Shown: positions 1-10,178 of the stretch, piece after piece
Position numbering within the stretch: position 1 is the first letter of the stretch
How the letters are laid out: each line of letters opens with the position of its first letter
NCBI RefSeq assembly: GCF_005311025.1
Contig: NZ_CP031747.1
Location: forward strand, 1-64,000
Length of the DNA: 64,000 bases
Direction: 5' to 3'
Origin: Alcaligenes faecalis
Lineage (GTDB): Bacteria > Pseudomonadota > Gammaproteobacteria > Burkholderiales > Burkholderiaceae_B
Program-made: the position numbers and the translations under genes
Notes under the pieces: model-generated
Seen by the model: only the letters and a program-made list of their open reading frames with translations
Told to the model about the DNA's origin: nothing
The model's database searches: none

Positions 1-276
1 ATGCGGGTCGTTCACGACGTTCGCCCGAGAATTCCCGGCGTTCACCGGAGAACTCACGACGCTCGCCCGATTGTGGGCGGCTGTCGCGGTCACGGTTGAA
101 TGCGGGTCGTTCACGACGTTCGCCCGAGAATTCCCGGCGTTCACCGGAGAACTCACGACGCTCGCCTGATTGTGGGCGGCTGTCGCGATCACGGTTGAAT
201 GCGGGACGCTCACGGCGTTCGCCTGAAAATTCGCGACGCTCGCCCGATTGAGGACGATCTGCGCGGTCGCGGTTGA
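1..276. repeat. 99-bp in-frame tandem repeat
   Basis: Two copies of a 99-bp unit lie at 1-99 and 100-198 and differ at only two positions. A third, shorter copy (78 bp, 199-276) lacks one 7-residue block and is more diverged. Both unit lengths are multiples of three, so the minus-strand frame is preserved. The array continues past the left edge. Confidence 0.9.
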
Positions 277-475
277 AAGCAGGGCGCTCGCGGCGGTCCT
301 GGTCACGTTTCTCTACGTAGGGGCGGGTCTCGCGCTTGGGGCCGCCCTGGCGGTCTTGCTGCAGGCTGGCTGCTCGTGCGCGCGCACCCGAGCGCACGCG
401 GGGTTCCGCATTGCTGGCTTTCTTTTTAGTGCCTGGGTTCAGGCTTAGTGTCTTGCGTTCAGATTGGTCTGACAT
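1..475 (-). CDS. Repeat-rich basic protein, N-terminal part (partial)
   Basis: An open frame runs from the ATG at 475-473 to the left edge, so only the first 158 residues are visible. The N-terminus (MSDQSERKTLSLNPGTKKK) is lysine-rich. From about residue 60 the protein is almost all Arg, Glu, Gly, Ser and Phe, built from near-identical 33-residue units containing GERREFSGERRE and RPAFNRDRDSRP. Such charged, Arg-rich tracts are typical of disordered extensions on RNA-binding enzymes (pseudouridine synthases, SpoU methyltransferases, helicases), but no catalytic domain is visible, so the function is unknown. It begins 10 bases after the hemJ stop and is probably the last gene of the leuS operon. 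No good ribosome binding site is seen, which suggests coupling to hemJ. Confidence 0.7.
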   Translation of the reverse strand, partial: MSDQSERKTLSLNPGTKKKASNAEPRVRSGARARAASLQQDRQGGPKRETRPYVEKRDQDRRERPAFNRDRADRPQSGERREFSGERRERPAFNRDRDSRPQSGERREFSGERREFSGERRERPAFNRDRDSRPQSGERREFSGERREFSGERRERPA

Positions 476-485
476 GAATAAGGTA

Positions 486-902
486 TTAGAAGGGTTTTAT
501 AACCACCAGGATGAGGACCAGCAGCAGAACGATGACCGGAATTTCATTGAACCAGCGGAAGAATACGTGTGAGCGGCTTTGTTGCCCTTGCTGGAACTGC
601 CGCAGATAGCGTCCGCACACACCGTGAAAGGCAAACAGGATCAAGACCAGGGTCAGTTTGGCGTGCATCCAGCCCTGTCCTTTGCCTATGCCGTAATACA
701 AAAACAATCCCAGGCCTGTCAGCAAAGTCAAAATGGCCAGAGGAGCCATAAAGCGATACAGGCGCCGGGCCATGCCCAGAAGCGTTTCATAGGTCTTGGC
801 ATCTTGCTCCTGGGCCAGATTGACATAGATGCGTGGCAAGTAGAACAGCCCTGCAAACCAGGAGGTCACAAACAAGATGTGAAATGTTTTTAGCCAAAGC
901 AT
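486..902 (-). CDS. hemJ: HemJ/CopD-family membrane protein, protoporphyrinogen oxidase type
   Basis: A 138-residue integral membrane protein with about four hydrophobic segments. It carries the HemJ (UPF0093) pattern: His8 in the first helix, WFAGLFYLPR with Arg24, and MHAK with His80 and Lys82. HemJ is the oxygen-independent protoporphyrinogen IX oxidase of many proteobacteria lacking HemG and HemY; it acts in the inner membrane in the penultimate step of heme synthesis. Family length is about 140 residues, so it looks complete. It starts 3 bases after the proA stop, so the two are probably co-transcribed. The related CopD-like fold is the main alternative. Confidence 0.85.
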   Translation of the reverse strand: MLWLKTFHILFVTSWFAGLFYLPRIYVNLAQEQDAKTYETLLGMARRLYRFMAPLAILTLLTGLGLFLYYGIGKGQGWMHAKLTLVLILFAFHGVCGRYLRQFQQGQQSRSHVFFRWFNEIPVIVLLLVLILVVIKPF

Positions 903-905
903 GAT

Positions 906-2201
906 TTAACCACGCATTTGGCCATTGCCGTGCAAGACCCATTTGTAGGTCGTCAGGCCTTCCAGGCCGACCGGGCCACGGGCATGAAGACGGTTGGTGG
1001 AAATGCCGATTTCGGCACCCAGGCCGTACTCGAAGCCGTCCGCAAAACAGGTAGGCAGGTTCACCATGACGGAGCTGGAGTCTACTTCGCGCTGGAAGCG
1101 TTCGGCCAGGCTCAGGTTTTCCGTCACGATGGATTCGGTGTGCTCTGAGCTGTACTGTGCGATATGGTCCATGGCCTGGTCCATGGAGTCCACAATGCGG
1201 ATTGCCAGAATGGCCGCGGCAAATTCGGTTTCCCAGTCTTCCTCGGTAGCAGGGGCCACATTGGCAACCAGGGCACGGGTCTGCTCACAGCCACGCAGTT
1301 CCACCCCTTTTTCCTGCAACTGGCGGGCCATTTCTGGCAGGAAAGCGGGTGCAATGCTGCGGTGAACCAGCAAGGTTTCCATGGTGCCGCAAATACCGTA
1401 GCGGTAGGTCTTGGCGTTGAATACGATGCGGGTCGCTTTTTCCAGATCGGCAAATTCGTCCACATAGACGTGGCAGTTGCCGTCCAGGTGCTTGATCAGA
1501 GGAACCGTGGCTTCGGCGCTCAGTCGTTGGATCAGGCTCTTGCCACCACGCGGGACAATGACGTCCACGTAGTCGTTCATGGTTACGAGCAGGCCAACAG
1601 CATCGCGGTCCGTGGTGGGAACCACTTGCACGGCTTCTTTGGGCAAACCAGCACGTTCCAGGCTGCTGGAGATGATCTGCGCCAGGGCCTGGTTGGAATG
1701 AAAGGCTTCGCTACCACCGCGCAGAATCGTGGCGTTGCCCGATTTCAGGCACAGGGCAGCGGCGTCAATAGTCACATTGGGGCGCGACTCGTAAATGATG
1801 CCGATGACACCCAAAGGGACACGCATCTGAGCCACGCGCATGCCATTCGGGCGGGTACGCGAGGCGCTGATCTGGCCAACCGGATCATCCATATCGGCAA
1901 TTTGACGCAGGCCGGTGGTCATGATCTCCAGGGCGCGGTCGGACAGGACCAGGCGTTCGATCATGGCCGGGGCAATCTGACGTTCACGTGCCGCTTGCAA
2001 GTCCAGCTCGTTGGCTGCTTGCAACTGGGCTTTTTGCTCAATCAGGGCATCAGCCATATAGCGCAGGGCGTCGGCCTTGGCTTTGCCTGTGGCGGCGCGC
2101 ATACGACGGGCAGCAAGCTGGGCGCGCTTGCCCAAATCTTGCATCATGGAAGACAGATCGCCGACCTGGGTGGCGGCAGAGGACTGGGTGATATCGTTCA
2201 T
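906..2201 (-). CDS. proA: Gamma-glutamyl phosphate reductase
   Basis: A 431-residue cytoplasmic enzyme of the aldehyde dehydrogenase superfamily. It reduces gamma-glutamyl phosphate with NADPH to glutamate semialdehyde, the second step of proline synthesis. Full length for the family. Visible markers are the [19 protein letters not shown] block (about residues 126-144), VPRGGKSLI (about 217) and the catalytic cysteine Cys271 in [13 protein letters not shown]. The start is the first ATG; the nearest GGAG is rather far upstream, so a start at Met19 or Met20 is possible. proB is not adjacent. The gene lies 68 bases after holA. Confidence 0.97.
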   Translation of the reverse strand: MNDITQSSAATQVGDLSSMMQDLGKRAQLAARRMRAATGKAKADALRYMADALIEQKAQLQAANELDLQAARERQIAPAMIERLVLSDRALEIMTTGLRQIADMDDPVGQISASRTRPNGMRVAQMRVPLGVIGIIYESRPNVTIDAAALCLKSGNATILRGGSEAFHSNQALAQIISSSLERAGLPKEAVQVVPTTDRDAVGLLVTMNDYVDVIVPRGGKSLIQRLSAEATVPLIKHLDGNCHVYVDEFADLEKATRIVFNAKTYRYGICGTMETLLVHRSIAPAFLPEMARQLQEKGVELRGCEQTRALVANVAPATEEDWETEFAAAILAIRIVDSMDQAMDHIAQYSSEHTESIVTENLSLAERFQREVDSSSVMVNLPTCFADGFEYGLGAEIGISTNRLHARGPVGLEGLTTYKWVLHGNGQMRG

Positions 2202-2269
2202 AGCCGTGTAACTCTCCGGTTCAAGAGAGCATTATCGCAACAATTAAGAAGTTAAGGGGTATCGGACGC

Positions 2270-3331
2270 TTAGCGGCGGGGCGCTTGTGTCGCGACCGCG
2301 ATACGCATGGTCAGGCGGCGCATTTCTTCCCACGGGTCTTGCTGACGTCCGTTGGGGTGCAGGCCTTTGATCAAACGGTCTATATCGTGTGCATGCAGAA
2401 CCGAAGCGGGCCAGCTTTGAGGCGGGATACGGTCCAGGGCCTGACGAACGAGTTTTTCACGCGGGCCAAAAATGCGGTATTGGCGAAACAGGTTGGACAG
2501 GTCCTGTCCTTGCTGACGCGCTTGTGACAAGCGGGCCAAGGTACGCACTTCTTCGCCTACAGCCCACAAGACCAGGGGTAGGGCTTCGCCTTCTGCCTGC
2601 AAGCCATCAAGCACCGTCAGGGCGCGTTGACTGTGGCCTGCCAGCATGGAGTCACGCAGATCAAACACGCTGTAGCGGGCTACGTTCAGAACCGCGTTTT
2701 CCAGTTCTTCCTGGCTAAGCTGGCCAGGTGGGTAGATCAGGGCCAGTTTCTGTATTTCCTGATGGGCGGCCAGCAGGTTGCCTTCAACCTTGTCAGCCAT
2801 CCATTCCAGGCTGTTGCGCTCCAGGCTTTGGTCCTGGGCTTTCAGGCGCTGGGCAATCCAGCCTGCCAGAGAGTTGCGGTTGATGGGCTGAATGTCAACC
2901 CAACAGGCCACCTGCTCCAGAGCCTGACACCATTTGCTGTTGCGTGTAGCTTTGTCCAGCCGGGGAAGCTGAATCAGAAAGCTGGTGCCATCCATTTGCC
3001 CCCCGCTGATCAGCTCGCACAGCTTTTGCAGGGCGTCGCCGCCTGGCTTGCCAGGTTTGCCGCTGGGAATATTGACATCCACCAGTTTTTGATCGCCAAA
3101 CAGGGAAATGTTCTGGGCTACAGCAAACAGCTGCGACCAGTCGGCCCGTGCATCCAGGGTAAAACTGCTGCGTTCGGTAAAGCCGTCCTGGCGGGCGCGG
3201 GCGCGCACCGCATCCGCCGCTTCAACCAGCAACAGAGGCTCGTCACCGGACACCACATAAAGCGGTTGGAAAGCGGCGGTTGGCGTGGCCAGTTCGCGCA
3301 GCAAGGTGTCGTGGTCGGCCCTGCGTCCCAT
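2270..3331 (-). CDS. holA: DNA polymerase III subunit delta
   Basis: A 353-residue delta subunit of the clamp loader, which opens the beta sliding clamp. It has the usual length and three-domain layout, with the N-terminal AAA+-like domain opening PLYVVSGDEPLLLVEAADAVR. As in other delta subunits there is no functional Walker A motif. It starts 2 bases after the lptE stop, matching the widespread leuS-lptE-holA order in beta- and gammaproteobacteria. Confidence 0.95.
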   Translation of the reverse strand: MGRRADHDTLLRELATPTAAFQPLYVVSGDEPLLLVEAADAVRARARQDGFTERSSFTLDARADWSQLFAVAQNISLFGDQKLVDVNIPSGKPGKPGGDALQKLCELISGGQMDGTSFLIQLPRLDKATRNSKWCQALEQVACWVDIQPINRNSLAGWIAQRLKAQDQSLERNSLEWMADKVEGNLLAAHQEIQKLALIYPPGQLSQEELENAVLNVARYSVFDLRDSMLAGHSQRALTVLDGLQAEGEALPLVLWAVGEEVRTLARLSQARQQGQDLSNLFRQYRIFGPREKLVRQALDRIPPQSWPASVLHAHDIDRLIKGLHPNGRQQDPWEEMRRLTMRIAVATQAPRR

Positions 3332-3333
3332 TC

Positions 3334-3966
3334 TTACAGCGGAGCCTGTTGTCGAGTGGGCAGCAGTTCCATCTCTTCCATGGAGCTGGCCTCTGGTTGG
3401 CTGCTTATGTAATGGTAGGCGCTGGTCACGTCGGGCGAACTCAAGCGACGCACAATACGATTGATCAAAGACTGTTCCATATCGCGGAAAATCATCTCGA
3501 TTTCGCTATCTTTGGCTTGTACAGCCTCGGCATCGTACGGTACTTCACGAATGACGTTCAGTGTTGTGGGCGGCAGGATCACGCGGCCTTTGGCGTCCAG
3601 CAACTCGAACACAAATGTCAGTTGCAGTTCGTACTCTTCCACCTGGCCTTTGGCGTTGATGGAGATTTCGCGTTGATTACGGCTGTGGGAGAGCTGTTGC
3701 AAGATGGCTTCAGCGTCTTGCGGGCGCTCCACAAAGCGGGTTTGCGGTGAACTGGCCGACAAGGTTCGACGCAGATTCGCGCCAAACGCACTGTTGTCCG
3801 TAATGTTGGTGTAAATCGTGTCGAACGGCAGCGGGGCCACCCCTTTCAGGTGAAAGCCACACGCTGTCAGAACAACACTGAGCAGGATCATCAAGCCCGC
3901 CAGTCCCCAGAACCTGGGTGCAGGAACAGACAAGGAGCTGGAAGGAAGCAGGCGGGCTAGGTGCAT
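3334..3966 (-). CDS. lptE: LPS-assembly lipoprotein LptE
   Basis: A 210-residue outer membrane lipoprotein that plugs the LptD barrel through which lipopolysaccharide reaches the cell surface. A hydrophobic segment (about residues 20-35) ends in the lipobox LTAC with Cys36 as lipidation site, followed by GFHLKG, typical of LptE/RlpB. The longer start is preferred because it lies 2 bases from the leuS stop and supplies the positive N-terminus a signal peptide needs; Met26 would leave almost none. The last third (MEEMELLPTRQQ) is low in similarity, as is common in this family. Confidence 0.93.
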   Translation of the reverse strand: MHLARLLPSSSLSVPAPRFWGLAGLMILLSVVLTACGFHLKGVAPLPFDTIYTNITDNSAFGANLRRTLSASSPQTRFVERPQDAEAILQQLSHSRNQREISINAKGQVEEYELQLTFVFELLDAKGRVILPPTTLNVIREVPYDAEAVQAKDSEIEMIFRDMEQSLINRIVRRLSSPDVTSAYHYISSQPEASSMEEMELLPTRQQAPL

Positions 3967-3968
3967 GA

Positions 3969-6629
3969 TTAACCTACGACGTTAACGAGTTTGCCAGGCA
4001 CCACAATGATGCGCTTGGCGGGGCGGCCTTCCAGATACTTGAGCACGGCAGCGTGTTCGGCTGCGGCTTGTTCAATGGCGGCTTTTTCCGCTCCCTGAGG
4101 CACGACCAATGAACCGCGCAGCTTGCCATTGACTTGCAGCATCAGCTCCACTTCGTCAGCAATCAGGGCTTGTTCATCCACAGCAGGCCATTGGGCGTCG
4201 AGCATATCGCCCAGGCTGTCTGCCCAACCCAGTTCACGCCACAACTGCCAGGTGATGTGAGGGACGACAGGGTACAGCACGCGCAACAGAATGGACGTGG
4301 TTTCAGCCAGTGCACGTTGTGCGGCGGGAGTGTCTTCCCATTGAGTCTGCTCCAGGGTGTTGAGCATCTTCATGCAAGCCGAAACCACGGTGTTGTATTG
4401 AATACGCTCGTAGTCGTAATTGGCTTGCTTGAGCAAGGAGTGAATTTCCAGACGGGTACGCTTGGCGGCCGCATCCAGATCGCTCCAGTCGGTGGCTTGT
4501 TGGGCGTTGCCAGCGCGCAGAGCATCGGCGTGGTTATAGCAGAAGGCCCACAGGCGACGCAGGAAGCGGTTGGCGCCATCCACGCCCGAATCCGACCACT
4601 CCAGGGTTTGCTCTGGCGGGCTGGCAAACATGATGAACAGGCGGGCGGTATCCGCGCCCAGCGTGTCGATCAGGGATTGGGGGTCCACGCCGTTGTTCTT
4701 GGACTTGGACATGGTGCCGATGCCGTTGTATTGCACGGGCTGACCATCGCTCTTCAAACGGGCACCGATAATCGCGCCTTTTTCGTCGTAGACGTTTTCG
4801 ACGGTTTCAGGCCAGAAGTACTCGATACCACCTTGAGGTGTGCGGCGGGTGTAGCTGTGGTTCAGCACCATGCCCTGGCACAGCAGGCGGGTGAAGGGCT
4901 CGTCAATCTTGACTAGGCCCATGTCGCGCATGACTTTGGTCCAGAAGCGGGCGTACAGCAAGTGCAGCACAGCGTGTTCGATACCACCGATGTACTGATC
5001 CATGGGCATCCAGTAGTCGGTGCGTGGATCGGTCATGGAGTCGTTCAGTTTGGGCGTGGTGTAGCGCAGGAAGTACCAGGACGAGTCCACAAAGGTGTCC
5101 ATGGTGTCCGTTTCGCGACGTGCAGGCTTGCCGCAAGAAGGGCAAGTGCACTTCAGGAAGGCTTCGTGCTTGTTCAGCGGGTTGCCGCTGCCATCGGGAA
5201 TCAGCTCTTCGGGCAGAACCACGGGCAGGTCTTTTTCTGGAACAGTAACCGGGCCGCAATCCTCGCAGTGGATGATCGGGATCGGGGTGCCCCAGTAACG
5301 CTGACGGGAAATGCCCCAGTCGCGCAGACGGTAGGTGGTTTGTTTCTCGCCCAGCTCTTGAGCATTCAGGTCTGCCGCAATTGCGTCCACGGCGGCGGCA
5401 TGCGCCAGGCCGTCGTACTTGCCGGAATTGATGGTTTGGCCTTGCTGCTTGTCGCCGTACCAGTCTTGCCATTGAGTGGCGTCGTACTCTTTGCCTTCAA
5501 CGCCAATCACTTGTTGAATAGGCAATTGGTATTTCAGGGCAAAGGCGAAGTCGCGCTCGTCGTGAGCAGGCACGCCCATGACGGCACCGTCGCCGTAGCT
5601 CATCAAGACGTAGTTACCGACCCAGACAGGAACGTCCGCACCGGTCAGTGGGTGCTTGACGCTCAAGCCGGTGGGCAGACCTTCTTTTTCACGGGTGGCC
5701 ATGTCGGCTTCCGTGGTGCCGCCTTTCTTGCATTCTGCAATAAAGGCTGTCAGCTCGGGATTGTTGCGGGCAGCCAGGGCAGCCAGCGGGTGTTCAGGGG
5801 CAACAGCACAGAAGGTAACGCCCATGATGGTGTCCACGCGGGTGGTGAACACGTACAGACGACCGTCCTGAATCAGTTGGCCTTGCTCGTCACGAATATC
5901 GTGAGGGAAGGCAAAGCGCACACCCTGGCTCTTGCCGATCCAGTTTTCCTGCATCAGGCGCACACGCTCGGGCCAGCCGGGCAGGCCGGTTTTCACGGTG
6001 TCCAGCAGCTCTTCAGCGTAGTCGGTAATGCGCAGGTAGTAGCCGGGGATTTCACGCTTTTCAACCAGCGCGCCCGAGCGCCAGCCACGGCCTTCAATAA
6101 CCTGTTCGTTGGCCAGAACGGTTTGATCCACCGGATCCCAGTTCACAGTCTGGGTCTTGCGGTAGGCAATGCCTTTTTCCAGCATCTTCAGGAACAGCCA
6201 CTGGTTCCATTTGTAGTATTCGGGATCGCAGGCACACATTTCACGCGACCAGTCGATGGCCAGACCCATCGCCTGCATCTGCTTTTTCATGTAGGCGATG
6301 TTGTCGTAAGTCCACTTGGCGGGCGGAACCTGCGATTTGATGGCGGCGTTTTCAGCGGGCATGCCAAAGGCATCCCAGCCCATGGGCATGAGAACGTTAA
6401 AACCGCGCATGCGTAGCTGGCGCGCCATCATGTCGTTGATGGTGTAGTTGCGCACGTGGCCCATGTGTAGCTTGCCACTGGGGTAGGGCAGCATGGAGCA
6501 TGCGTAAAACTTGGGTTTGAGCGAGCCATCGGGAGCGGTGGCATTTTCGACGGCGCGATAGGCGTCCCGATCGGTCCAGTTTTGCTGAGCGAGTTGTTCA
6601 ACCTCGCTGGGGTTGTAACGTTCCTGCAT
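3969..6629 (-). CDS. leuS: Leucyl-tRNA synthetase
   Basis: An 886-residue class Ia synthetase that charges tRNA-Leu. The HIGH signature appears as [15 protein letters not shown] near the N-terminus, the KMSKS loop as [13 protein letters not shown], with a CP1 editing domain between them and a zinc-ribbon-like [20 protein letters not shown] segment. The start was placed at the ATG giving [11 protein letters not shown] because family members begin there. In-frame upstream ATG codons (6674, 6758) would add unconserved residues, and a TATAAT-like hexamer overlaps the 6674 codon. First gene of the leuS-lptE-holA-proA-hemJ run. Confidence 0.97.
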   Translation of the reverse strand: MQERYNPSEVEQLAQQNWTDRDAYRAVENATAPDGSLKPKFYACSMLPYPSGKLHMGHVRNYTINDMMARQLRMRGFNVLMPMGWDAFGMPAENAAIKSQVPPAKWTYDNIAYMKKQMQAMGLAIDWSREMCACDPEYYKWNQWLFLKMLEKGIAYRKTQTVNWDPVDQTVLANEQVIEGRGWRSGALVEKREIPGYYLRITDYAEELLDTVKTGLPGWPERVRLMQENWIGKSQGVRFAFPHDIRDEQGQLIQDGRLYVFTTRVDTIMGVTFCAVAPEHPLAALAARNNPELTAFIAECKKGGTTEADMATREKEGLPTGLSVKHPLTGADVPVWVGNYVLMSYGDGAVMGVPAHDERDFAFALKYQLPIQQVIGVEGKEYDATQWQDWYGDKQQGQTINSGKYDGLAHAAAVDAIAADLNAQELGEKQTTYRLRDWGISRQRYWGTPIPIIHCEDCGPVTVPEKDLPVVLPEELIPDGSGNPLNKHEAFLKCTCPSCGKPARRETDTMDTFVDSSWYFLRYTTPKLNDSMTDPRTDYWMPMDQYIGGIEHAVLHLLYARFWTKVMRDMGLVKIDEPFTRLLCQGMVLNHSYTRRTPQGGIEYFWPETVENVYDEKGAIIGARLKSDGQPVQYNGIGTMSKSKNNGVDPQSLIDTLGADTARLFIMFASPPEQTLEWSDSGVDGANRFLRRLWAFCYNHADALRAGNAQQATDWSDLDAAAKRTRLEIHSLLKQANYDYERIQYNTVVSACMKMLNTLEQTQWEDTPAAQRALAETTSILLRVLYPVVPHITWQLWRELGWADSLGDMLDAQWPAVDEQALIADEVELMLQVNGKLRGSLVVPQGAEKAAIEQAAAEHAAVLKYLEGRPAKRIIVVPGKLVNVVG

Positions 6630-6672
6630 GAGTGGCAATACCGTTTTAGACAAAAGTAAAGGAGTATCCGCC

Positions 6673-6678
6673 ATTATA
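6673..6678 (-). promoter_or_regulatory. Possible -10 box of the leuS operon
   Basis: A perfect TATAAT on the minus strand lies 43 bases upstream of the chosen leuS start. No convincing -35 box was seen at the usual spacing, so this is only a candidate. Confidence 0.35.
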
Positions 6679-6775
6679 CGGGGCAAATCTCGCTGTGGAC
6701 GGCTGCAAGGTGGGCAGTGTGCATGAGCGTAATGGCAGACAGGAGGCAGGCCTGTCACAGCAGCCTGTGAAGGGC

Positions 6776-6808
6776 AAAAAAAACCCCTGCAGGGCAGGGG
6801 CTTTTTTT
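6776..6808 (-). terminator. Rho-independent terminator after rpmG
   Basis: A CCCCTG...CAGGGG stem with a 5-base loop is flanked by A-runs on the left and T-runs on the right, so it can work on either strand. It lies 33 bases past the rpmG stop and upstream of leuS, separating the two units. Confidence 0.85.
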
Positions 6809-6841
6809 GAAAACCAATCCGCTGCAGGAGCGGTGCGCGAA

Positions 6842-7009
6842 TTAACGCAACTTGGTTTCTTTGTACTCGACGTGCTTGCGAACGACGGGGTCAAATTTCT
6901 TGATCACCATCTTTTCAGGCATGTTGCGCTTGTTTTTGGTGGTGGTGTAGAAGTGACCGGTGCCGGCGGACGATTCGAGTTTGATTTTTTCGCGTATACC
7001 TTTAGCCAT
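6842..7009 (-). CDS. rpmG: 50S ribosomal protein L33
   Basis: A 55-residue basic ribosomal protein starting [20 protein letters not shown] and ending [11 protein letters not shown], full length for L33. It has no cysteine, so it is the zinc-independent form. A good ribosome binding site (AGGAG) lies 6 bases before the ATG. It follows rpmB by 35 bases, the standard rpmBG pair. Confidence 0.97.
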   Translation of the reverse strand: MAKGIREKIKLESSAGTGHFYTTTKNKRNMPEKMVIKKFDPVVRKHVEYKETKLR

Positions 7010-7044
7010 GATGAGCTCCTGGTTAAATGTTTAAGAAGCGCAGC

Positions 7045-7281
7045 TTAGTATTTTTCGCCGCGGGAGCGCATTTCGGCCAGAACGGAGTCGATACCGTTCT
7101 TGTCGATGGTGCGGATAGCGTTAGCGGAAACGCGCAGGCGAACCCAGCGGTTTTCACTTTCAACCCAGAAACGACGGGACTGCAGGTTTGGCAGGAAGCG
7201 ACGCTTGGTTTTATTGTTGGCGTGCGAAACATTGTTGCCCGACATTGGGCCTTTTCCGGTCACTTGGCATACGCGTGCCAT
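7045..7281 (-). CDS. rpmB: 50S ribosomal protein L28
   Basis: A 78-residue large-subunit protein beginning [20 protein letters not shown] and containing the conserved [12 protein letters not shown] core. The ATG giving MARVCQ was chosen over one two codons upstream because L28 proteins begin there. First gene of rpmBG. Confidence 0.97.
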   Translation of the reverse strand: MARVCQVTGKGPMSGNNVSHANNKTKRRFLPNLQSRRFWVESENRWVRLRVSANAIRTIDKNGIDSVLAEMRSRGEKY

Positions 7282-7360
7282 GGTCATACCCCTTGAGATC
7301 TAAATCAGCCTCCGCTAAACGAAAAAAGCCGCGGGCGATTGTAAAATTAGGATCGTGTTA

Positions 7361-7376
7361 ACCCCAGTGCTGGGGT
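7361..7376. terminator. Stem-loop between the MFS exporter and rpmB
   Basis: A 7-bp GC-rich inverted repeat (ACCCCAG and CTGGGGT) separated by two bases lies 46 bases past the exporter stop on the minus strand. There is no strong T-run, so termination is uncertain. Confidence 0.35.
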
Positions 7377-7421
7377 ACAAAGAAGATTATTCTAATATGG
7401 AAAAATCACTTAGATCAAGTT

Positions 7422-8615
7422 TTACCGTGCTTTCCTTGCTGCGTTGCGGCCAAACAGCCACGATAAGACGGCACAACTGGCCAATACGGCGGTCAATGGC
7501 AAAGCATTGGAAGAGGACCAGCTGCTGACCGCAAAACCGGCCAGCGCACCACAAAGCATTTGCAAAGCGCCCATCAGGGCCGAGGCCGTTCCCAGGCGAT
7601 GGCCTTGTTCAGACAGGGCCAGGGCCGCGGAATTGGGGTTCACAAAGCCTTGGCACGCCATAAAGCCCATCAGCGTCACCATCAGCCAGGTCAGGTCCAG
7701 TACGCCCAGCAGGGTCAGAACGGCACCCAGCAGGGTAAAGATCACTTGCAGTCCCTGTGCCACGCGCAGCAAAGTGGGCGGGCTGTACGTATTGAGCAAA
7801 CGGGCGCTGACTTGAGAGAAAACAATCAGACAGGCGGCATTCGCGCCAAAATAAAAACCGAAATGGCGCGGCTCGACTGCAAATAAATCAATAAAGACGC
7901 GTGGCGATCCGGCGATATAGGCAAACATGCCTGCAGAACTGAAACCGGCGGCCAGCGAATAAAACATGAAAGGCCGGTCGCGTAACAAGGCACTGTAATT
8001 ATGGACAATCAGTTTGGGTTGCAGTGGCAGGACTCGTTCGGGGGTCAGGGACTCTTTCATGGTGAAAAAAGTCAGCAGCCACAAGAGCACGCCACAGCCA
8101 GCCATGAAGTAGAAAATACCGCGCCAGTCGCTAAACAGCAGGATCTGACCACCGATCAGCGGGGCCAGAATAGGCATGACGCCCATAATCAGCATCAGCA
8201 TGGACAGGGCGCGGGCGGCTTCACGGGTCTCGAAACGATCCCGGATCACGGCACGGGGAATAGCCATGCCAGCGGCACCGCCAAAGGCCTGCACAATGCG
8301 CCACACGGTCAATTCATCAATATCGCTGGCGCGTGCACAGAAAAAGGAAGCGGTGGTGAAAATCAGCACGCCCAGCAGCAAGGGCAGCTTGCGCCCGAAG
8401 CGGTCGGCCATGGGGCCGTACACTAATTGAGCCACGCCCACACCCAGCAAGAAACCCGCCAGCGTGCGCTCTACCATGCCCGCCGAGGTGTTCAGACTCT
8501 GAGCCATTGCCGGGAAGGCGGGCAGGTACATATCAATGGCCAGGGGCCCCAGGGCAGTGAGCAGCCCCATCAAGATGAGCCAAGGGGGAAATGCAGGGGA
8601 GTGGTTGCGTGTCAT
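7422..8615 (-). CDS. Bcr/CflA-family MFS drug exporter
   Basis: A 397-residue inner-membrane carrier with about 12 hydrophobic helices. The N-terminal LGPLAIDMYLPAFPAMAQ segment and the loop 2-3 motif GPMADRFGRKLPLL are characteristic of the Bcr/CflA branch of the major facilitator superfamily (H+-driven efflux of drugs such as bicyclomycin or chloramphenicol, sometimes cysteine or arabinose). The substrate cannot be told from sequence. It is a single gene divergent from cfa, and no regulator is adjacent. Confidence 0.88.
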   Translation of the reverse strand: MTRNHSPAFPPWLILMGLLTALGPLAIDMYLPAFPAMAQSLNTSAGMVERTLAGFLLGVGVAQLVYGPMADRFGRKLPLLLGVLIFTTASFFCARASDIDELTVWRIVQAFGGAAGMAIPRAVIRDRFETREAARALSMLMLIMGVMPILAPLIGGQILLFSDWRGIFYFMAGCGVLLWLLTFFTMKESLTPERVLPLQPKLIVHNYSALLRDRPFMFYSLAAGFSSAGMFAYIAGSPRVFIDLFAVEPRHFGFYFGANAACLIVFSQVSARLLNTYSPPTLLRVAQGLQVIFTLLGAVLTLLGVLDLTWLMVTLMGFMACQGFVNPNSAALALSEQGHRLGTASALMGALQMLCGALAGFAVSSWSSSNALPLTAVLASCAVLSWLFGRNAARKAR

Positions 8616-8902
8616 CGGGCCAAGTATTAAGGTGGGGCAGATCCTGGCCGAGAGCCTGAACCCACTACCCTGTGCCGAGCATCAATGCAAACCGATGCAA
8701 TGGGCCAAAGGCAGGCAGTTTAGCATGGGGCAAGGTCAATTCCGGTCTAAGTGCTTTAGGTGTGAAGCACATGATTCGTGACTTTGACGCAACGGATTCA
8801 GGGGCTGATTGTATTAGGCTACAGGATTGACAGCTTACGGGCGGTGTGTCGAAAGAGGCGACACATTGTCATCTTTGTTTGTTTACATACAAGGAGGCGA
8901 AG

Positions 8903-10159
8903 TTGAGTTCAATTTCATCAATGGTCCAGGCCAAATTAGATCAACTCAGCATCCCGGTTCGGCTGACTTTGCCCAACGGCGAGCAAGTTGGCACGGCTGA
9001 TGCAGCGGTTCATCTGATCATTAAAGATAATGCCACCTTGGCGCAGCTGGCCGCCGGGCAATCCGGGCAGCTGGGAGAAGCCTACGTGGAAGGGCGTATG
9101 GACTTTGAAGGCTCCATGCGGGATCTGATGCAGCTGGCAGCGGATATTTTGCCGGGCTCTCCGGTTGACGCTGCCCAGGCAGGCTGGCTGACTTCCATCG
9201 TCAAGCACCTGACCTCGGTTTGGCGTCACTCCCAGGAAAGGGATGCCAAACAGATCCAGTTTCATTACGACTTATCGGACGATTTCTACGCCTTGTGGCT
9301 GGACCCGCGTCGGGTCTACTCCTGCGCCTATTACCGCGAACCGGACATGACGCTGGCGCAGGCTCAGGAAGCCAAGCTGGACCACATTTGCCGCAAGCTG
9401 CGTCTGCAGTCGGGCGAGCGCTTTCTGGATGTGGGGGCCGGGTGGGGCGGGCTGCTGATGTGGGCGGCTGAAAACTACGATGTGGACGTGACGGGCATCA
9501 CCTTGTCCCGTAACCAGCATGCCTATGTGAACGGGCTGATTGAGCAGAAAGGTCTGTCGGGCCGGGCCCGCATGATGTTGCTGGATTATCGCGAGCTGGA
9601 TGAACTCAAGCCCTATGACAAGCTGGCCTCGGTCGGGATGTTCGAGCACGTGGGCCGCGCCCAGCTCAGCGCCTATTTCGACAAGTTGCGCCGTTTGGTC
9701 AAACCCGGTGGTTTGATTCTGAATCACGGCATTACGGCCGGTGGCGTGGATAATAGCCAGCTGGGTGCCGGGATGGGCGACTTTATCGAGAAATACATTT
9801 TCCCCGGCGGAGAGCTGACCCATATCAGCCATGTGCTGCGTCATCTGGCCGAAGGTGGTCTGGAAGGCCTGGACATTGAGAATCTGCGTCCGCACTATGC
9901 GCGCACGTTGTGGGCCTGGAGCGATGCCTTGGAAAGTCAGTTGGACAAGGCCAAGGCCACGCTGGATTCCGAGCAGGGTCAAAAATCCTTGCGTGCTTAC
10001 CGGGTTTATCTGGCTGGTTGCGCCATGGGTTTTGAGCATGGCTGGATTGCCTTGCATCAAGTTTTGGCTCAGGCGCAAAGTGCTGGGCGGGCACAGGAGC
10101 TGGATTACGCGCCAGACCTGGTGTATCCATGGCGTCGGGACTATATGTATCAGCGTTAG
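8903..10159 (+). CDS. cfa: Cyclopropane-fatty-acyl-phospholipid synthase
   Basis: About 418 residues. It transfers a methylene group from S-adenosylmethionine to cis double bonds of membrane phospholipid acyl chains. The SAM-binding motif is LDVGAGWGGLL, followed by the YSCAYY and FEHVG blocks typical of the family. The start was placed at a TTG because a strong ribosome binding site AAGGAGG (8891-8897) sits 5 bases before it. The first upstream ATG (8846) lacks such a site, and the ATG at 8921 has none nearby. A perfect-stem terminator follows. It is adjacent to the glycine betaine transporter but probably separate from it. Confidence 0.94.
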   Translation: MSSISSMVQAKLDQLSIPVRLTLPNGEQVGTADAAVHLIIKDNATLAQLAAGQSGQLGEAYVEGRMDFEGSMRDLMQLAADILPGSPVDAAQAGWLTSIVKHLTSVWRHSQERDAKQIQFHYDLSDDFYALWLDPRRVYSCAYYREPDMTLAQAQEAKLDHICRKLRLQSGERFLDVGAGWGGLLMWAAENYDVDVTGITLSRNQHAYVNGLIEQKGLSGRARMMLLDYRELDELKPYDKLASVGMFEHVGRAQLSAYFDKLRRLVKPGGLILNHGITAGGVDNSQLGAGMGDFIEKYIFPGGELTHISHVLRHLAEGGLEGLDIENLRPHYARTLWAWSDALESQLDKAKATLDSEQGQKSLRAYRVYLAGCAMGFEHGWIALHQVLAQAQSAGRAQELDYAPDLVYPWRRDYMYQR

Positions 10160-10178
10160 AGGGCGCGGTCTGGAGGGG

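Noticed and set aside
1-276. CRISPR array
   Set aside because: The repeats are contiguous without spacers, in frame and translated, so this is a coding tandem repeat.
6630-6758. Longer N-terminus of leuS from upstream in-frame ATG codons
   Set aside because: Added residues are unlike any leucyl-tRNA synthetase, and a TATAAT-like box overlaps one of the codons.
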